Source: Pegoplata infirma (taxonomy: Eukaryota > Arthropoda > Insecta > Diptera > Anthomyiidae). Taken from it: 64,000 nucleotides of DNA. The position numbers and the translations under genes were made by a program. Shown here in pieces: positions 1-11,115 of this stretch. The notes beneath the pieces are model-generated. The model worked only from the letters and a program-made list of their open reading frames with translations, ran no database searches and was not told the origin of the DNA. The stretch lies in the NCBI GenBank assembly GCA_963921195.1, contig OY992538.1:239809462-239873461 (forward strand). Direction: 5' to 3'. The first letter of the stretch is position 1. Each line of letters begins with the position of its first letter.

Positions 1-1112
1 AGTTATGAAAGGAAATGTAAGCTACGAAAGGAAATGTATGGGAAAAACCTAAAAATACAAAATGCTTTAATTCGGCTGCTGGTTGATACATGTGAAAAGA
101 ATTTGATGCCGAACGGTATTTAAACATATTTTTTTTACCACAACAATTTTTTCGCGCCTTGTTTTTTCTCCAAAAATTTTTTTACGAAAAACTTTTTTTC
201 AAAAGTTTTTTTTTCTCCAAAATTAATTCCTTGTACCAATTTTTTTTTTAATAAATTTAATTCCAATCACCTTTTTACATTGTGGAGGGTATTCATACAT
301 TCGGCAAGGCCAAATTTTAAATTTTTACTTGTTTTAGTTGGATTTTTAAAATTCAATAAATATACGAAATAATGAAAACAAAACAATACAGTGGATAAAG
401 GAACAACAAACTTAATTTTAGTATGTACTCATTTGTATCTGTATTGTATTTATATATTTAAAACATTTAACAAATTATACATGTTTACAGTATCCAGACT
501 CGTGTCAGGTTTTTTTATTATATATATTTTTTTTGCGTTGTATCTAGTATATAAAATATTTATTCTATCTAAACATTCGTATGCATATTAAAGTGAACCG
601 AAAGCAAAAAAAAAAATTTGCAATATTAAAACTTAACAGTACAATAAACCCATTATGTCTAAAAACATAATCGGGACAAATACGAATCGATTTCCTTTTT
701 TTTTTATTTGTTTACAATTTGTCTTGAATAAGAAAATGTTGTCACATTCTTAAATTTAAGAACTTTTGTTTCCAGACCACTCTAATAATGTATATGGAAG
801 GTGTGGTATTTGTGGTTTAAAAAATATAATAAAATTTGTGAAATGTTGTTTTGTATTTCTTTTTTTTTATACTATAAATACAAATAAACAGAAAAGAAAC
901 GACTTTAAATCGATGTGCAAATTTGTTAACAAAACAACTGTATGAATATATAAATTTATATAATGTACCTTAATACATACATATATGGACTTTAGAGTAT
1001 ACCGAATTATAGATTTTATCGTTATAACTCTTACAAGGGAGGTATTTCACGGGGCACCCACCGATTGTCCTGAAACTTGCCTATGGGGAAGAGGGGAGGA
1101 AAAAAAAGTAAC
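1..1112. other. AT-rich spacer, no gene seen
   Basis: No splice-bounded coding segment or conserved protein was recognised. The stretch is dominated by T and A runs. Around 281-335 there is a degenerate copy of the right end of the fly repeat found intact at 2451-3124: a GGAGGGTAT motif, a TTCGG..AGGCC motif and a terminal ACTTGTTT. Confidence 0.6.
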
Positions 1113-1114
1113 CA

Positions 1115-1880
1115 CACTCAAAATAAATTCTCTGTCCAATCAGCAGAAAAATCTGCTGAAAATACACCCATTTTGAGCCATATGAGAAATCTGCTGATTT
1201 TAGCAGACACGGTTTGCTAAATATCTGTCATAAGAGGTGAATAAATATAACAATAAAAAAAAAAAAAAACATACGGCGCCAGCCAGCATCGAACTCGCCA
1301 CCTTCCGATTTGAAAGTACACTTCTTAACCACTACGCTACGGAAGCTTATACTTTTATCTGGCGTTTTAGTTATTAAACATGTGTGACATTTTACTATGT
1401 TTATACTGATTTTGTTTGCTGAATTTCATTATTTTGTTAAGAAATTTTTTTATATAAAAAAAAAAAGCAGAACAGATTGTCAGCAGATTGCTCTGCTGAA
1501 ATCAGCAGAAATATCTGCTGATTTTAGCAGACAAATCTGCTGATTTTAGCAGAAAAAATCTGCTGATTTCAGCAGAATAATCTGCTGATTTCAGCAGAAC
1601 AATCTGCTGATTTCAGCAGAACAATCTGCTGATTTCAGCAGAGCAATCTGCTGACAATCTGTTCTGCTTTTTTTTTTATATAAAAAAATTTCTTGAAAAA
1701 ATAATGAAATTCAGCAAACAAAATCAGTATAAACATAGTAAAATGTCTGTTATTTTCTTAAACTAAATGACAGAGATTTTACTAAAAATATCCTTCTCAG
1801 CAGAACAATCTGCTAAAAGATTGCTAATTCAAATTGAAAGTCGTTTTACAGATTTTTTGACAGAGTTTTTATTTTGAGTG
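1115..1880. mobile_element. Foldback/MITE-like element built of CAGCAGA / TCTGCTG repeats
   Basis: The ends are inverted: CACTCAAAATAAA..TCTCTGTC at 1115 and its complement GACAGAG..TTTATTTTGAGTG ending at 1880, with CA outside each end. Inside, about 1388-1750 forms a near-perfect giant hairpin, with the arm containing ACATTTTACTATG on the left and CATAGTAAAATGT on the right. The centre (1470-1670) is made of alternating TCTGCTG and CAGCAGA units about 20 bp apart. The CACTC/GAGTG ends match the elements at 14776, 15670 and 17237. It has no coding capacity. A tRNA-like segment sits in the left half. The boundaries are convincing; the superfamily is not known. Confidence 0.6.
1270..1346 (-). 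pseudogene. tRNA-like segment (tRNA pseudogene or SINE head)
   Basis: On the minus strand an A-box-like TAGCGTAGTGG (1329-1339) is followed by a B-box-like GTTCGATGC (1286-1294), then a run of T (1256-1269 on the plus strand as A) that would stop RNA polymerase III. The acceptor stem does not close and the anticodon and T arms carry mismatches, so a working tRNA is unlikely. Confidence 0.4.
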
Positions 1881-1882
1881 CA

Positions 1883-2450
1883 GTTATTTTTTAGCTGCCC
1901 AATCTCACATTTAGCGGGTCAAAGAGGAGGGGAAAACGTATTTTTTTTAGTTTTTTGAGGATTTTCCACATTTTTTCAAATAAAACTATATAAACATTTT
2001 ATACAGATCGAAAGGATTTTTAAGTCTTTTTCCAATATTGTATCGGGCTTAAAGAACTGGTAGAAAAATTATGGGAGATCCTCCTCTTTCATTTGCTATC
2101 ACAAGTAGCATCCAAGAAAAAGTACAAATATTTAAAAAAAATTATAAAATTTAAATCTCTAAATCTTTGAAGTCCTTTTAAAAGAAAAGTCATCAAATTC
2201 GCATATATAAAGTTAGGTTTTAATTGGCTGTTGACTCTTTACATTAGCACACATAAACTCTGTGGTCTCACAGGATAAAAATGGAGTTCCCCTTCTAGTA
2301 AAACCAATGTGAGCTCCTTATGAAACTGCTAAGATATTGCATTTTGATATTTTTTAATAATTGGCTCGGTAAAAAGCTTTTTGCACTCCATCCTATTGTA
2401 TACACTTGTACATAAGTACCAGTTTGAATACATACATGTATATATTTTTA
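1883..2450. other. Spacer, no gene seen
   Basis: AT-rich sequence between two repeats. No coding segment, RNA gene or clear terminal repeat was recognised. Confidence 0.5.
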
Positions 2451-3124
2451 TACCCTCCAACTACAGTATGGGGGTATACTCACTTTGTCATTCCGTGTGT
2501 AACGCATCGAAATATCGGTGTAGGACCCCATAAAGTGTATATATTATTGATCAGTGATCGATTCTAAGACATTCTAGCGATGTCCGTCTGTCCGTCCGTC
2601 TGTGGAAGACACGATACAGTCCAAAATAAAAGTGGTAGACTCCTGAAATTTGGCACATATATGTCTTATGTTCATAGGCTGGTTAAGTTCGGAGATGGGC
2701 AAAATAGGACCAGGGGGAAAAAAGTTCCCCCTTGAAGAACTAAACAAACCTCTGAAAAATACCATATTTTTACATGATTTTTTGTGTTTTTGTTTAACAA
2801 ATCCAACATTTTAATGCTATAAGAAGTTCAAGGTCCTCCATTTGGACCCACAGAATTAGAACAAATCGTTTTACGGTACGCCCCTTCCTTTTATGGGCGT
2901 GGAATACATTTTTTTTTATATAATGATAAATTTGTATTTCTTTAGTGCAAAAAGCATAAGAATTATTTTTTTAACACTTATTCGAGAGGAATTGTGCCCC
3001 CCAATTACCACTACCGACCCCCCCGCCCAAAAAAAAGACGCCCCTGCAATTTTTTTTTATTTATTTGCATGTTGGAGGGTATAAAAGATTCGGCACAGCC
3101 GAATTTAACACTCTTACTTGTTTA
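2451..3124. repeat. Dispersed fly repeat with GTCCGTCTGTCCGTCC core and TATACCCTCC inverted ends
   Basis: The left part begins TATACCCTCCAAC (2451-2463), matched by the complement GTTGGAGGGTATA at 3072-3084. A GTCCGTCTGTCCGTCCGTCTG-like core lies at 2581-2602 and the tail ends in ACACTCTTACTTGTTT. The same lay-out is, from general knowledge, abundant in many dipteran genomes. Short open frames inside have no recognisable domain. Degenerate ends of the same type occur near 281-335 and, inverted, near 37322 and 45213. Confidence 0.6.
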
Positions 3125-6100
3125 ATTTAAGGTAGCTAACATTTTATCTAAACAAGTAATAATCAATTGATATTTTAGATGTTAATCGAATTGTTTTTTG
3201 TTTCATTTGCAAATTTTAAAGATTGATTTAAAGATTCGCAAAAAAAATCGATAAAAAACAAACAATATAACAGTGTTTTATTTAAAACACTGTCTTACAT
3301 TTAAAACCCAGTCTAAAATAAATCCAAAATTGAATTTTCCGTCGGGTCTTTAAAGCTGGGTTACTTAATGCTCTGTAACTCTGAAAGTTTTTTCAGAACG
3401 TTGCAACCCGCGTTTGTTGCAATTATTAGATTTTGCATTTGAGATAAACTCGAAGTATTTGCAGCAGATTTTTCTGCTGATTAGACATACATTTTATTTT
3501 TATTGCATCATGCAATAACTTTTCTGTCAAATAGGCTAACTTGGAACATTTTTATTTACAGCCTCTTTATACCCTGTTCTCATTTACAAGGAAAGGTATC
3601 CCATAGCTTTCACTCCGATTGCCCTGCACTTTTAATATGTTATAGGGGATCAAAGTCTAAGAGTTACCGGTTTTTTAAAGTCGAATGAAAAAAAAAATCG
3701 AATGCATTCGGTTTTTTAAAATCGAACAAAAAATAAATCGAATGCATTCTATATTTATAAATCGAATGAGTCTAAAGTGAATTCATTCAAATCGCTAAAA
3801 TGTGATTGGGGAATGCAATCACTAAATTTTCATTCAGAATTCCAAATCGAATTCATGAATGAAATCCATCAAAGCTCTGATTAATATAAATTTGACGTTT
3901 GCAAACATTGCTTAGCCTTAATCATTGATTATATTGTGAGAATTTACCAGCCCTAGACGTTTTTGTCAAACGTAAACTTTTTTTTATTAAATACGTACAG
4001 ATGAGAGCATTTAATAATATTTAGCATATACACTCGCATTATTAATAAAATGATGAAACCAATCGATGAGAATCAATATCATTCACTCTTCTTTGTTTAT
4101 CCATACAAACATAAAAACATTAAAGCTACCTTTCTACCGGCATTATTAAATAAAATAAAAAAAACGTCATCGCGATCACTCGCTAAACGCGTGCTTCTAG
4201 GCATGTAACATTTAACGTTGATTTTTATATATTTTATTTATTAAAACAAAAAAAACAGATACACACTACTAGATACATACACACTACAGATACACTACAT
4301 GCAATTGAATAAATTATTATTTTTACAATAAAATATGTATAGTGGTAACCAACTATCTGTTAGATAGAAAAAATACGTTATTATTCAACATGTGAATCTT
4401 AGAATAAGGAGAACTGTTAGAAAAAGGTTTAACATGGAAGTGAAATAATCTTAAACAAATCACTTTATTAAACTCAAAGTTTGTTTTCAACAATTATCTT
4501 CATACACAGGTAGATATGTATGTAATTGAAGACCGAATTAAAAATACTACATCGTGGTAGCTTCTTGTTTTTTTCAGTTGTTCACACATATGATAGATGT
4601 AGCATATGTATGTAGTGTTATACACTTAAATACCCCCGCATTGATCAACATCATCATCAACACAATCTCAATGAAAACAAACGTGAGCAACTATGTTCAA
4701 AGTCCAAGTTTTGTTTGGGTCGCAGTCCAAAGTCCAATTTCAAAATATTTTTTTTTGTGAGCTTTTCCTCCTAAATTCTCAAATTTCGGGGTCTCCGTTT
4801 TGATGGCAATTTAACATGATTCTCTTTGTTTTTTGTGAGACCAAAACAAAACAAAAAAAAAATATCTTCACATCTTAACATTCTAAATTTCAATTACAAT
4901 ACTCGCTTATTTACTCTTTGCACACAAAAAAAAAAAATATTTTACCTGAGGCTTAATAAAAAATTGCTCTTCTGTTTATAAATACTCTTAGATTGCATAT
5001 TACAAAAAATAAGTATCTTTAAAATCTGCTCTTACGTTTGGATATGCACTACAGTGTAAAGATAGAGTTTTGTGTTGCCGTAGAACTATATATATTTTAT
5101 CCCCATTTGAAAATTTTAAATCCCCTTTAGTCAGATAAACATTAAATTATTGTACGTACTGTGAGTTTTTTTTCAATTTAACGATCGTATATCGTATTTA
5201 AAGATCTAAAACCGAAACCTAAATGCATTAGAAGACTTTAAACCATATGAGTGTAACCAGTGTTATAAGTGTAACCGCTCATAGGACCTCAGAGTCTATG
5301 TGTGCTGGCGTAAAGCCACTGAAACCGCCCTTGCGGTTAATTTCGCCGAAATTTCTTGTGAGCAAATCTTCACCAAAATATATATTTTTGTAGGCGATTT
5401 TTTAAACACCAGTGATAATTTTTAATGGCCAAATACTCATGATATTAAATCCAACCTTTATTAAATATTTCGGCAGCAGGTGTTAGTTTTAAGAAAGTAA
5501 AAGTGCAAATTTCCTATTTCATATCTAGATATTACTAATGGCCATGATTGCACTTTACACCACTGAAACGTTCTGCATTAATCTATCGTTTTTAAGGTAA
5601 ATAATCAAACTCCAAATCCACATTATGAATGCATTTAACCCTTGGACGATCGCTCATTTTCAGCTGAAGCGATTTTGATTTTCTGTTCATTGTCATGATC
5701 TTTAACCTAATAATAGTTATAAAACAAGGAATTTTAGCCATAGCCCTTGTCTTTTGCAGTTACTATTTTTGGTGAAATCATTTTCCCTTTGACGACTAAG
5801 CAGTTCTAACCAAAGCTGTTTGCTGCTATTCTTTGCGATTTTTAAGATATGCAACTAACACAAAAAATAAAATGTTCTGTAACACCTTGAAATTATTTTA
5901 AAAGAGGCTTACTTAATGTCCAGATAGCTTTTAACTGTTGATTTAACGGAGCCGTATGCCAAAAATTTTTATGAAAAAGTTAAATTTAACGGAGAGTTAT
6001 TTTTTAACGGAGCATTGAGTATTCTAGCCTAAGTCTGTACTATTTATTCCATTAAAAATATTTCTATTAAACGAGCATATTAATTAGAAGTGATCGTATT

Positions 6101-6720
6101 TACTCAGTACTATAAAGACCCACATCTGTTCTGCGGTAAATATCCTAAAGATATATATTGTGATATGAACATACATTTTGTCATACATATACTAAGTATA
6201 TTGTGTGAGTATATGAGTACATGACTAAACTTGCGTTCGCTTAATAATTCGATTTGCTACTCGCATACTTTGTATATCTCATAATTTATATTGTTTGGAC
6301 TTTGTACTTTTCAAATTAGCGGCAACTTTTGTATGTACGAGTTTGTGTGTTGTTTTGTTGTCGTTGCTATGCTGTTGTTGTTTTATTTTTAGTCATAAAG
6401 AAATCCATGCAAAAACTCACTTCCACGTTGTCATTCAGGGCAGTTGTTCAACCTAAAATTTTATTATGTACCAAATACATTGGGTAATGGGGATATTTTG
6501 AGAATTCATTTAAATTGTTCCCAAACAAAATTAACATTAAAAGGAACTGAATTATTTTGTGCTTACACATACATATTTACACACATGTATTATTAGTATC
6601 TGATAATTTTTTTTTTTTTTCAAATTTTAAAACCAATTTGACGTTATCTTAATAATTGTTAAGATAATGACACAAGAATTGTGTTAAAAACATTGTACTT
6701 GTACTTTGTCCCGACAAGTG
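3125..6720. other. Spacer or upstream intron of dnr1, no gene seen
   Basis: Mostly unique-looking AT-rich DNA. The only internal structure noted is a cluster of AATCGAATGCATTC-type repeats at 3680-3860. The dnr1 exon that would encode the FERM N-terminus could lie here or left of the window; I could not identify it. Confidence 0.4.
3680..3860. repeat. Local AATCGAATGCATTC repeats
   Basis: The motif AATCGAATGCATTC recurs with small changes (3696, 3737) and continues as GAATTCATTCA-type variants and inverted forms to about 3860. It is a simple degenerate array with no coding content. Confidence 0.5.
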
Positions 6721-6779
6721 AGTAGGTACTATTACTAAAAAAGGAAGGTATCCTAAGTGGAAGACTCAGGTTTCTGGAA

Positions 6780-7970
6780 ATTTAGTACCCTAAACATCTA
6801 ATGAGTTTGGGGGAGAGAATTATCCACTGGATGTATGGTGCGATAGTTAGACCTATAATTACATATGGGACCCTTGTTTGGTGGAGAGCAATGGATAAGA
6901 AATCATAACTCTGCAACCTTCAGAAGGTACAACAACTGTTGTGTGTGGTTATCACAGGTGCTATTAGATCGGCTCCCCAGGCCGGTCTGGAAGTAATACT
7001 AACCATTCAGCCCATAGAAGTCTACATCAACGGCTCAGTAGCAAAATCGGCTCTCAGGTTAAGAGAGTTGCAAATGTTTACGTAACGCTCTTGGGAACAC
7101 CCGACCGTATTAAGGACGATAGGCGGGAGGGAGCTGGAACAGAAAACCGACTATATGTCACCGCAGACGATCTTTGACAGAACCTTTGAAGTTTATATAC
7201 CAACTTGTGTAGACTGGGCGGAAAACTCTGTTATAACAGAGAACCATATCAATCTTTTCGGACAGATCGAAGATGGGTACGGGTTCGGGAGAATCATCTG
7301 AATGCCTTGAAATCAGGGCCTCATTGAGACTTCCGAACAAGTGTAGTGTTTTCCAGTCTGAAGTACTTGCAATTGATTAAGCCGCGCAGACGATTATGAT
7401 ACGTCCTTGCGCCATTGCCATTTTCGTGGATAGTCTTGCAGCTTTGATAGCCTTAGAGTCAAGCACTGTAAAATCGGGAATTGTTAGAACTGTATACAAT
7501 CTCTTCGTCGAATTAGACGGCACAGAGTCAAGTTAACCTGGGTCCCTTGACAAAATGTGGTCGCTGAGAATGAATCGTGTTGAACCTGACATGAACGAAA
7601 TTGATAGGATTTTAGAATAGGTGGAGGGATAGGGTGATATAACTGACTATGGGCAATATATCGAAAACCCTGTGGCCACTGCCAAATCCTAAGACGACAG
7701 AAAGTCTTTTTGCTTTTATTAGTGGAAGTACTAACAGGACACTGTATAATCTGCTAAATGGCCGTGAGTATGGGAATTTCGGTTGAGTTGTGAGGAAGTG
7801 GTAGAGGAGGAGTCATTGAAGCACTTGTTATGTGAATGCCCGGGTCTCATAAAGTCCGCCTTATTCATTGGGGCAAAGATTTTTCAATGGATTGTCGGAT
7901 TGCCTAAACGTTGTCTCATTGCCATTGTCTAGCATATTATCTTAGGGAATCGGGGTGGTTTAGGAAGTAG
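6780..7970 (+). pseudogene. Decayed LINE (non-LTR retrotransposon) RT-tail and RNase H remnant
   Basis: Conceptual translation across stops and shifts gives the end of a reverse transcriptase: WMYGAIVRPIITYG at about 6829 and KVQQLLCVVITGAIRSAP at about 6924. An RNase H-like part follows, with SKMGTGSG near 7269, then RLPNKCSVFQSEVLAI and IFVDSLAALIALES near 7420. A terminal zinc-knuckle-like stretch EEESLKHLLCECPGL lies near 7813. This domain order is that of RNase H-bearing LINEs (I/LOA/R1-type). Several stops and frame changes show that it is dead. The exact clade is not established. Confidence 0.7.
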
Positions 7971-8211
7971 ACCTTTGTATCAGAGGGGAGTATTTATTGT
8001 TAGTTTTAAAGACATTATAAAAGACGTTTCACACTGGAATTTGGATGAACACACAGGAAATAAGTGCATACGGTAAAATTTTCTTCGTCGTTTGCTTAGA
8101 AAAATTCCAATTAATTTATTCATTTAACAAAATTTTACTTACACTCATATTTGAGCAGAATCCTATTTAGAACTACGTCGAATCAAATAAATTTTAAGAA
8201 AAGCTCACTTA

Positions 8212-8431
8212 CTCAGCAAAAACATCCCTTCCTGCCTCGCCTGCGTGGTAATGGCTTTGATTACTACTAATTACCATTAGCATTACATTGCGCCAAAAAA
8301 GTCAAAATGTGGTTACCTCCAATGACATCACCGTGTTAAAGTAATTAACATTGAAATTGGGAGATAGCTGGTTACTCATATTTTTGCTAACCCCTTAAGT
8401 TAATTACTTGGTAAGCGAAGTTTTTGCTGGG
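8212..8431. mobile_element. Short TA-flanked MITE, CTCAGCAAAAAC ends
   Basis: A 220-bp element starts CTCAGCAAAAAC and ends GTTTTTGCTGGG, with a TA on each side (8210-8211, 8432-8433). Subterminal GGTAAT/ATTACC motifs are also inverted. The ends resemble those of the larger element at 33062-34157. There is no coding capacity. Confidence 0.65.
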
Positions 8432-8433
8432 TA

Positions 8434-9165
8434 CGTGTATTTTAGACAAGTATTAGAGTTGTGATATGTGAACTTAACCTAACCTAACCTACTGGTAGTA
8501 ACAAATAAAAAAAAATACTGGGTATGCGTGTAAATTAAAAAGAAAATTGTACTTTATCATATTGTTCTACTAGTGCGTAACATACATAATCATGTCTTTG
8601 ACATAAGGAAATCGCTTTTTTTTAACTTTTGTATTGTTTTTTTTTTGTATAGATACGAGTATGTATTTCTGCTTTCCACATGTCAATGTTGTCAGCAAAA
8701 ATATGAAACCTCTTATCCTTTACTTAGATTTTTCTAAATGACACTAACAAGTAGCAGCGAAATTGAAAAGAATCCTAGGAACAATCAGCTATTTAAAATA
8801 TATGAAATGACGTTGCCAAGATTTTTCTTTTACATTTCTATAATATGCATTTAAAGTGTAATAGTGAATGGATGGCCTTGACCTAAGAAAGCAATTTTTT
8901 ATTATTTTATTTTTATTATGTATCAAATACTTTTATTTTTAATGTAGATTTTGTATGTGTATAATATATGGCTTAATGTAGAAACGTCGTAACTCATTGT
9001 GAGTTTTTTTTTAAATCGGGGATTTTATCATGGTGTATTTACATCATTGCTTCACGAAATTTTAACCCATCATGTCTAACTTTTTTGGTTTTACTGTACA
9101 ACATTTAAAATTCTGTATTTAGTAATCCCTTTATTGATTGCATTTTGTTTATCTTATAATTTTAG
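8434..9165. other. Intron sequence before dnr1 exon
   Basis: AT-rich sequence ending in a pyrimidine-rich 3' splice site, ..TTATAATTTTAG at 9165, directly before the dnr1 coding exon. No other feature was seen. Confidence 0.5.
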
Positions 9166-11115
9166 GTATGTAAAGCATTGGGCATTATATGCGAAATGGA
9201 ATATTTCGGTTTGGAACATTGGACTCCCAATCAAAAAGAATCTCGAACGCATCAATGGATCAACTTGCGAAATCGACTTTCTTGTGATGGCGGCAGTGGT
9301 AGTGGAATACAACTGATGTTGGCTTTGCGTGTCAAGTTCTGGGTTCCTGTTCACTTCATATTACAGGAAAGTGTTCGAAATCTATTCTATATGCAGGCTA
9401 AGGTTGATTTGCTGGAAGGCAGATTATGTGCTAAAAATTGGTCGAGTGCAGCTAAATTAGCTGCTCTTCTGTGCCAAGCGGATGGTTTACGATTTAATGA
9501 AGCTTCCCTCAAATCTGAATGTCCACTAAAAATCAAAAAGGAGCAAGAGAGATTAAGGCGACTACATCAAGAGCAACAGCAACTCCAGCAACTGCAGCAG
9601 CATCAACATCAACTAGCAGCGGCCAAGGAGCGAAAAGAGAAGGACTATGTTTTATCATTTAAGAAACGTCGTTTATCCAAACAAAAGTCTGTTGAAAATA
9701 TTGATAATGCTCAATGTCAAGCGTCAACATCTTATGCCGCTGCAGCAGCGACGGCATTGAGCGCAGCTTACAGTACGTCTACACATAACTTGCGACAAAC
9801 GGATAACAACAAATCTACCTCTAGTACAAATGAAACCCTAACCAAATTAGCGAATAAAGAACATTGGACCTGTGATAATAAACAAGAACAAGATGCGGAT
9901 GAATCCGTAGAAAACCGTATATCAGCGTCACCGTTACGTATATACCTGGACTATTTAGTTCGGCCAGTAAATGAACAAACATCAGAGTTACCCGAAGACT
10001 TCCTTAAACAAATTGCCGCCGAGCATGGTAAACTATCCATGTTAAAAATGTCGCAAAAGTCAGCAAAGTATTGGCTGCTACAAGAAATTCAAGATCTACC
10101 AGGTTACGGCGAAGAAGTTTTCGGTGGTGTAACAACCTCTGAAAATTCCCACCGTTGCGACATTGCAGTTGGTGCACATGGCATTAAAGTTTCCACTGGA
10201 GACAACGAAAGAAAGTACGTTTATTTAATAAATATTTTATCATAAATAATTTCTAATACGTTTTTTGTTTTATATTTTAGCATTCCCTTCAGTGCAATTG
10301 CATCCGCTAAATCATTTCGTCGTACTTTTAAGTTGGAATATGTAGATGACAACAATATTCGACGTGAGGTGGAAATAAAGTTGCCAAAACATGCAATAGC
10401 TGCTGGTTTATATAGATCCATAACAGAGCGTCATGCCTTCTATGTTTGCGACAAGGTACGTGGTGTAGTAACCAATCAATTTACTCGAGATCTCAAAGGA
10501 ACCATAGCATCTATGTTCAAAGAGGATACAGAACTGGGAAAACGTTACGTTTTTGATATCCAGCATACTAGTCGAGAAGTACATGATCAAGCTCGTCGCA
10601 TTTTGCACGAGCGTGGCATTGAAACATCAATGCAAAATGATGGTGCATGTTTAGATGAAATAGCCCGATACATACCACATCTGGCAAGTGCTGCAAACAC
10701 TGCAATTAGTCATGCCGACGATTCGGATGCATGCTGTAGCGCAAGTATTTCTTCTATGGCCAGTAAATTAGACTTGGTCATACGAGAGAAGGAGGAACGA
10801 GAAGCTGTTATAGAACGATGTGTCGACACCAGAATCTCAGAGGCTATGACCTGCAAGATTTGTATGGATCATGCTATAAATACAATGTTCAATCCTTGCT
10901 GCCACGTTATGGCTTGTGATCAATGTGCTGCCAGATGCGATAATTGCCCAAATTGTCGAGTAAAGATCACAAGTGTAGTTAAGATTTATTTACCTCCCGA
11001 ATTAAGAACCACACACTCGAGTGCCTGCAGTAGTAAAAGTGTAGATAGTATAAACTCAGTTGAAGGAGCAATCCCTCAGCAATTCAACACTAGAAAAATA
11101 TCTATGGCTGCCTAG
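9166..11115 (+). CDS. dnr1: Dnr1/MYLIP FERM-RING E3 ubiquitin ligase (3' two exons, 5' end missing)
   Basis: The exons are 9166-10214 and 10281-11115, joined inside an Asn codon (AA|C), giving 627 codons plus stop. The first residues VCKALGIICEMEYFGL follow a 3' splice site and match the FERM F1 lobe of MYLIP/IDOL. WINLRNRLS, LRVKFWVPVHFILQES and GLYRSITERHAFYVCD continue the FERM fold. A Gln/His-rich and an Ala-rich insert (about 9560-9770) interrupt the FERM region. The C-terminus has a C3HC4 RING (10852-10956: CKIC..NPCCHVMACDQC..CPNC) followed by KIYLPPEL. The family ubiquitinates targets. Drosophila Dnr1 restrains the caspase Dredd in the IMD pathway, and mammalian MYLIP targets lipoprotein receptors. 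The true start and roughly the first 30 residues lie in an exon not found here. Confidence 0.92.

Noticed and set aside
1270..1346. A functional tRNA gene on the minus strand
   Set aside because: A and B boxes are present but the acceptor stem does not pair and arms carry mismatches; kept only as a tRNA-like pseudogene.
1470..1670. CRISPR-like array of regularly spaced CAGCAGA repeats
   Set aside because: Eukaryotic context, repeats alternate in orientation, and spacers are not unique; it is the core of a foldback element.
2574..2765. Minus-strand frame in the GTCCGTCTG repeat
   Set aside because: Repeat-derived; no domain and not separable from the dispersed repeat.
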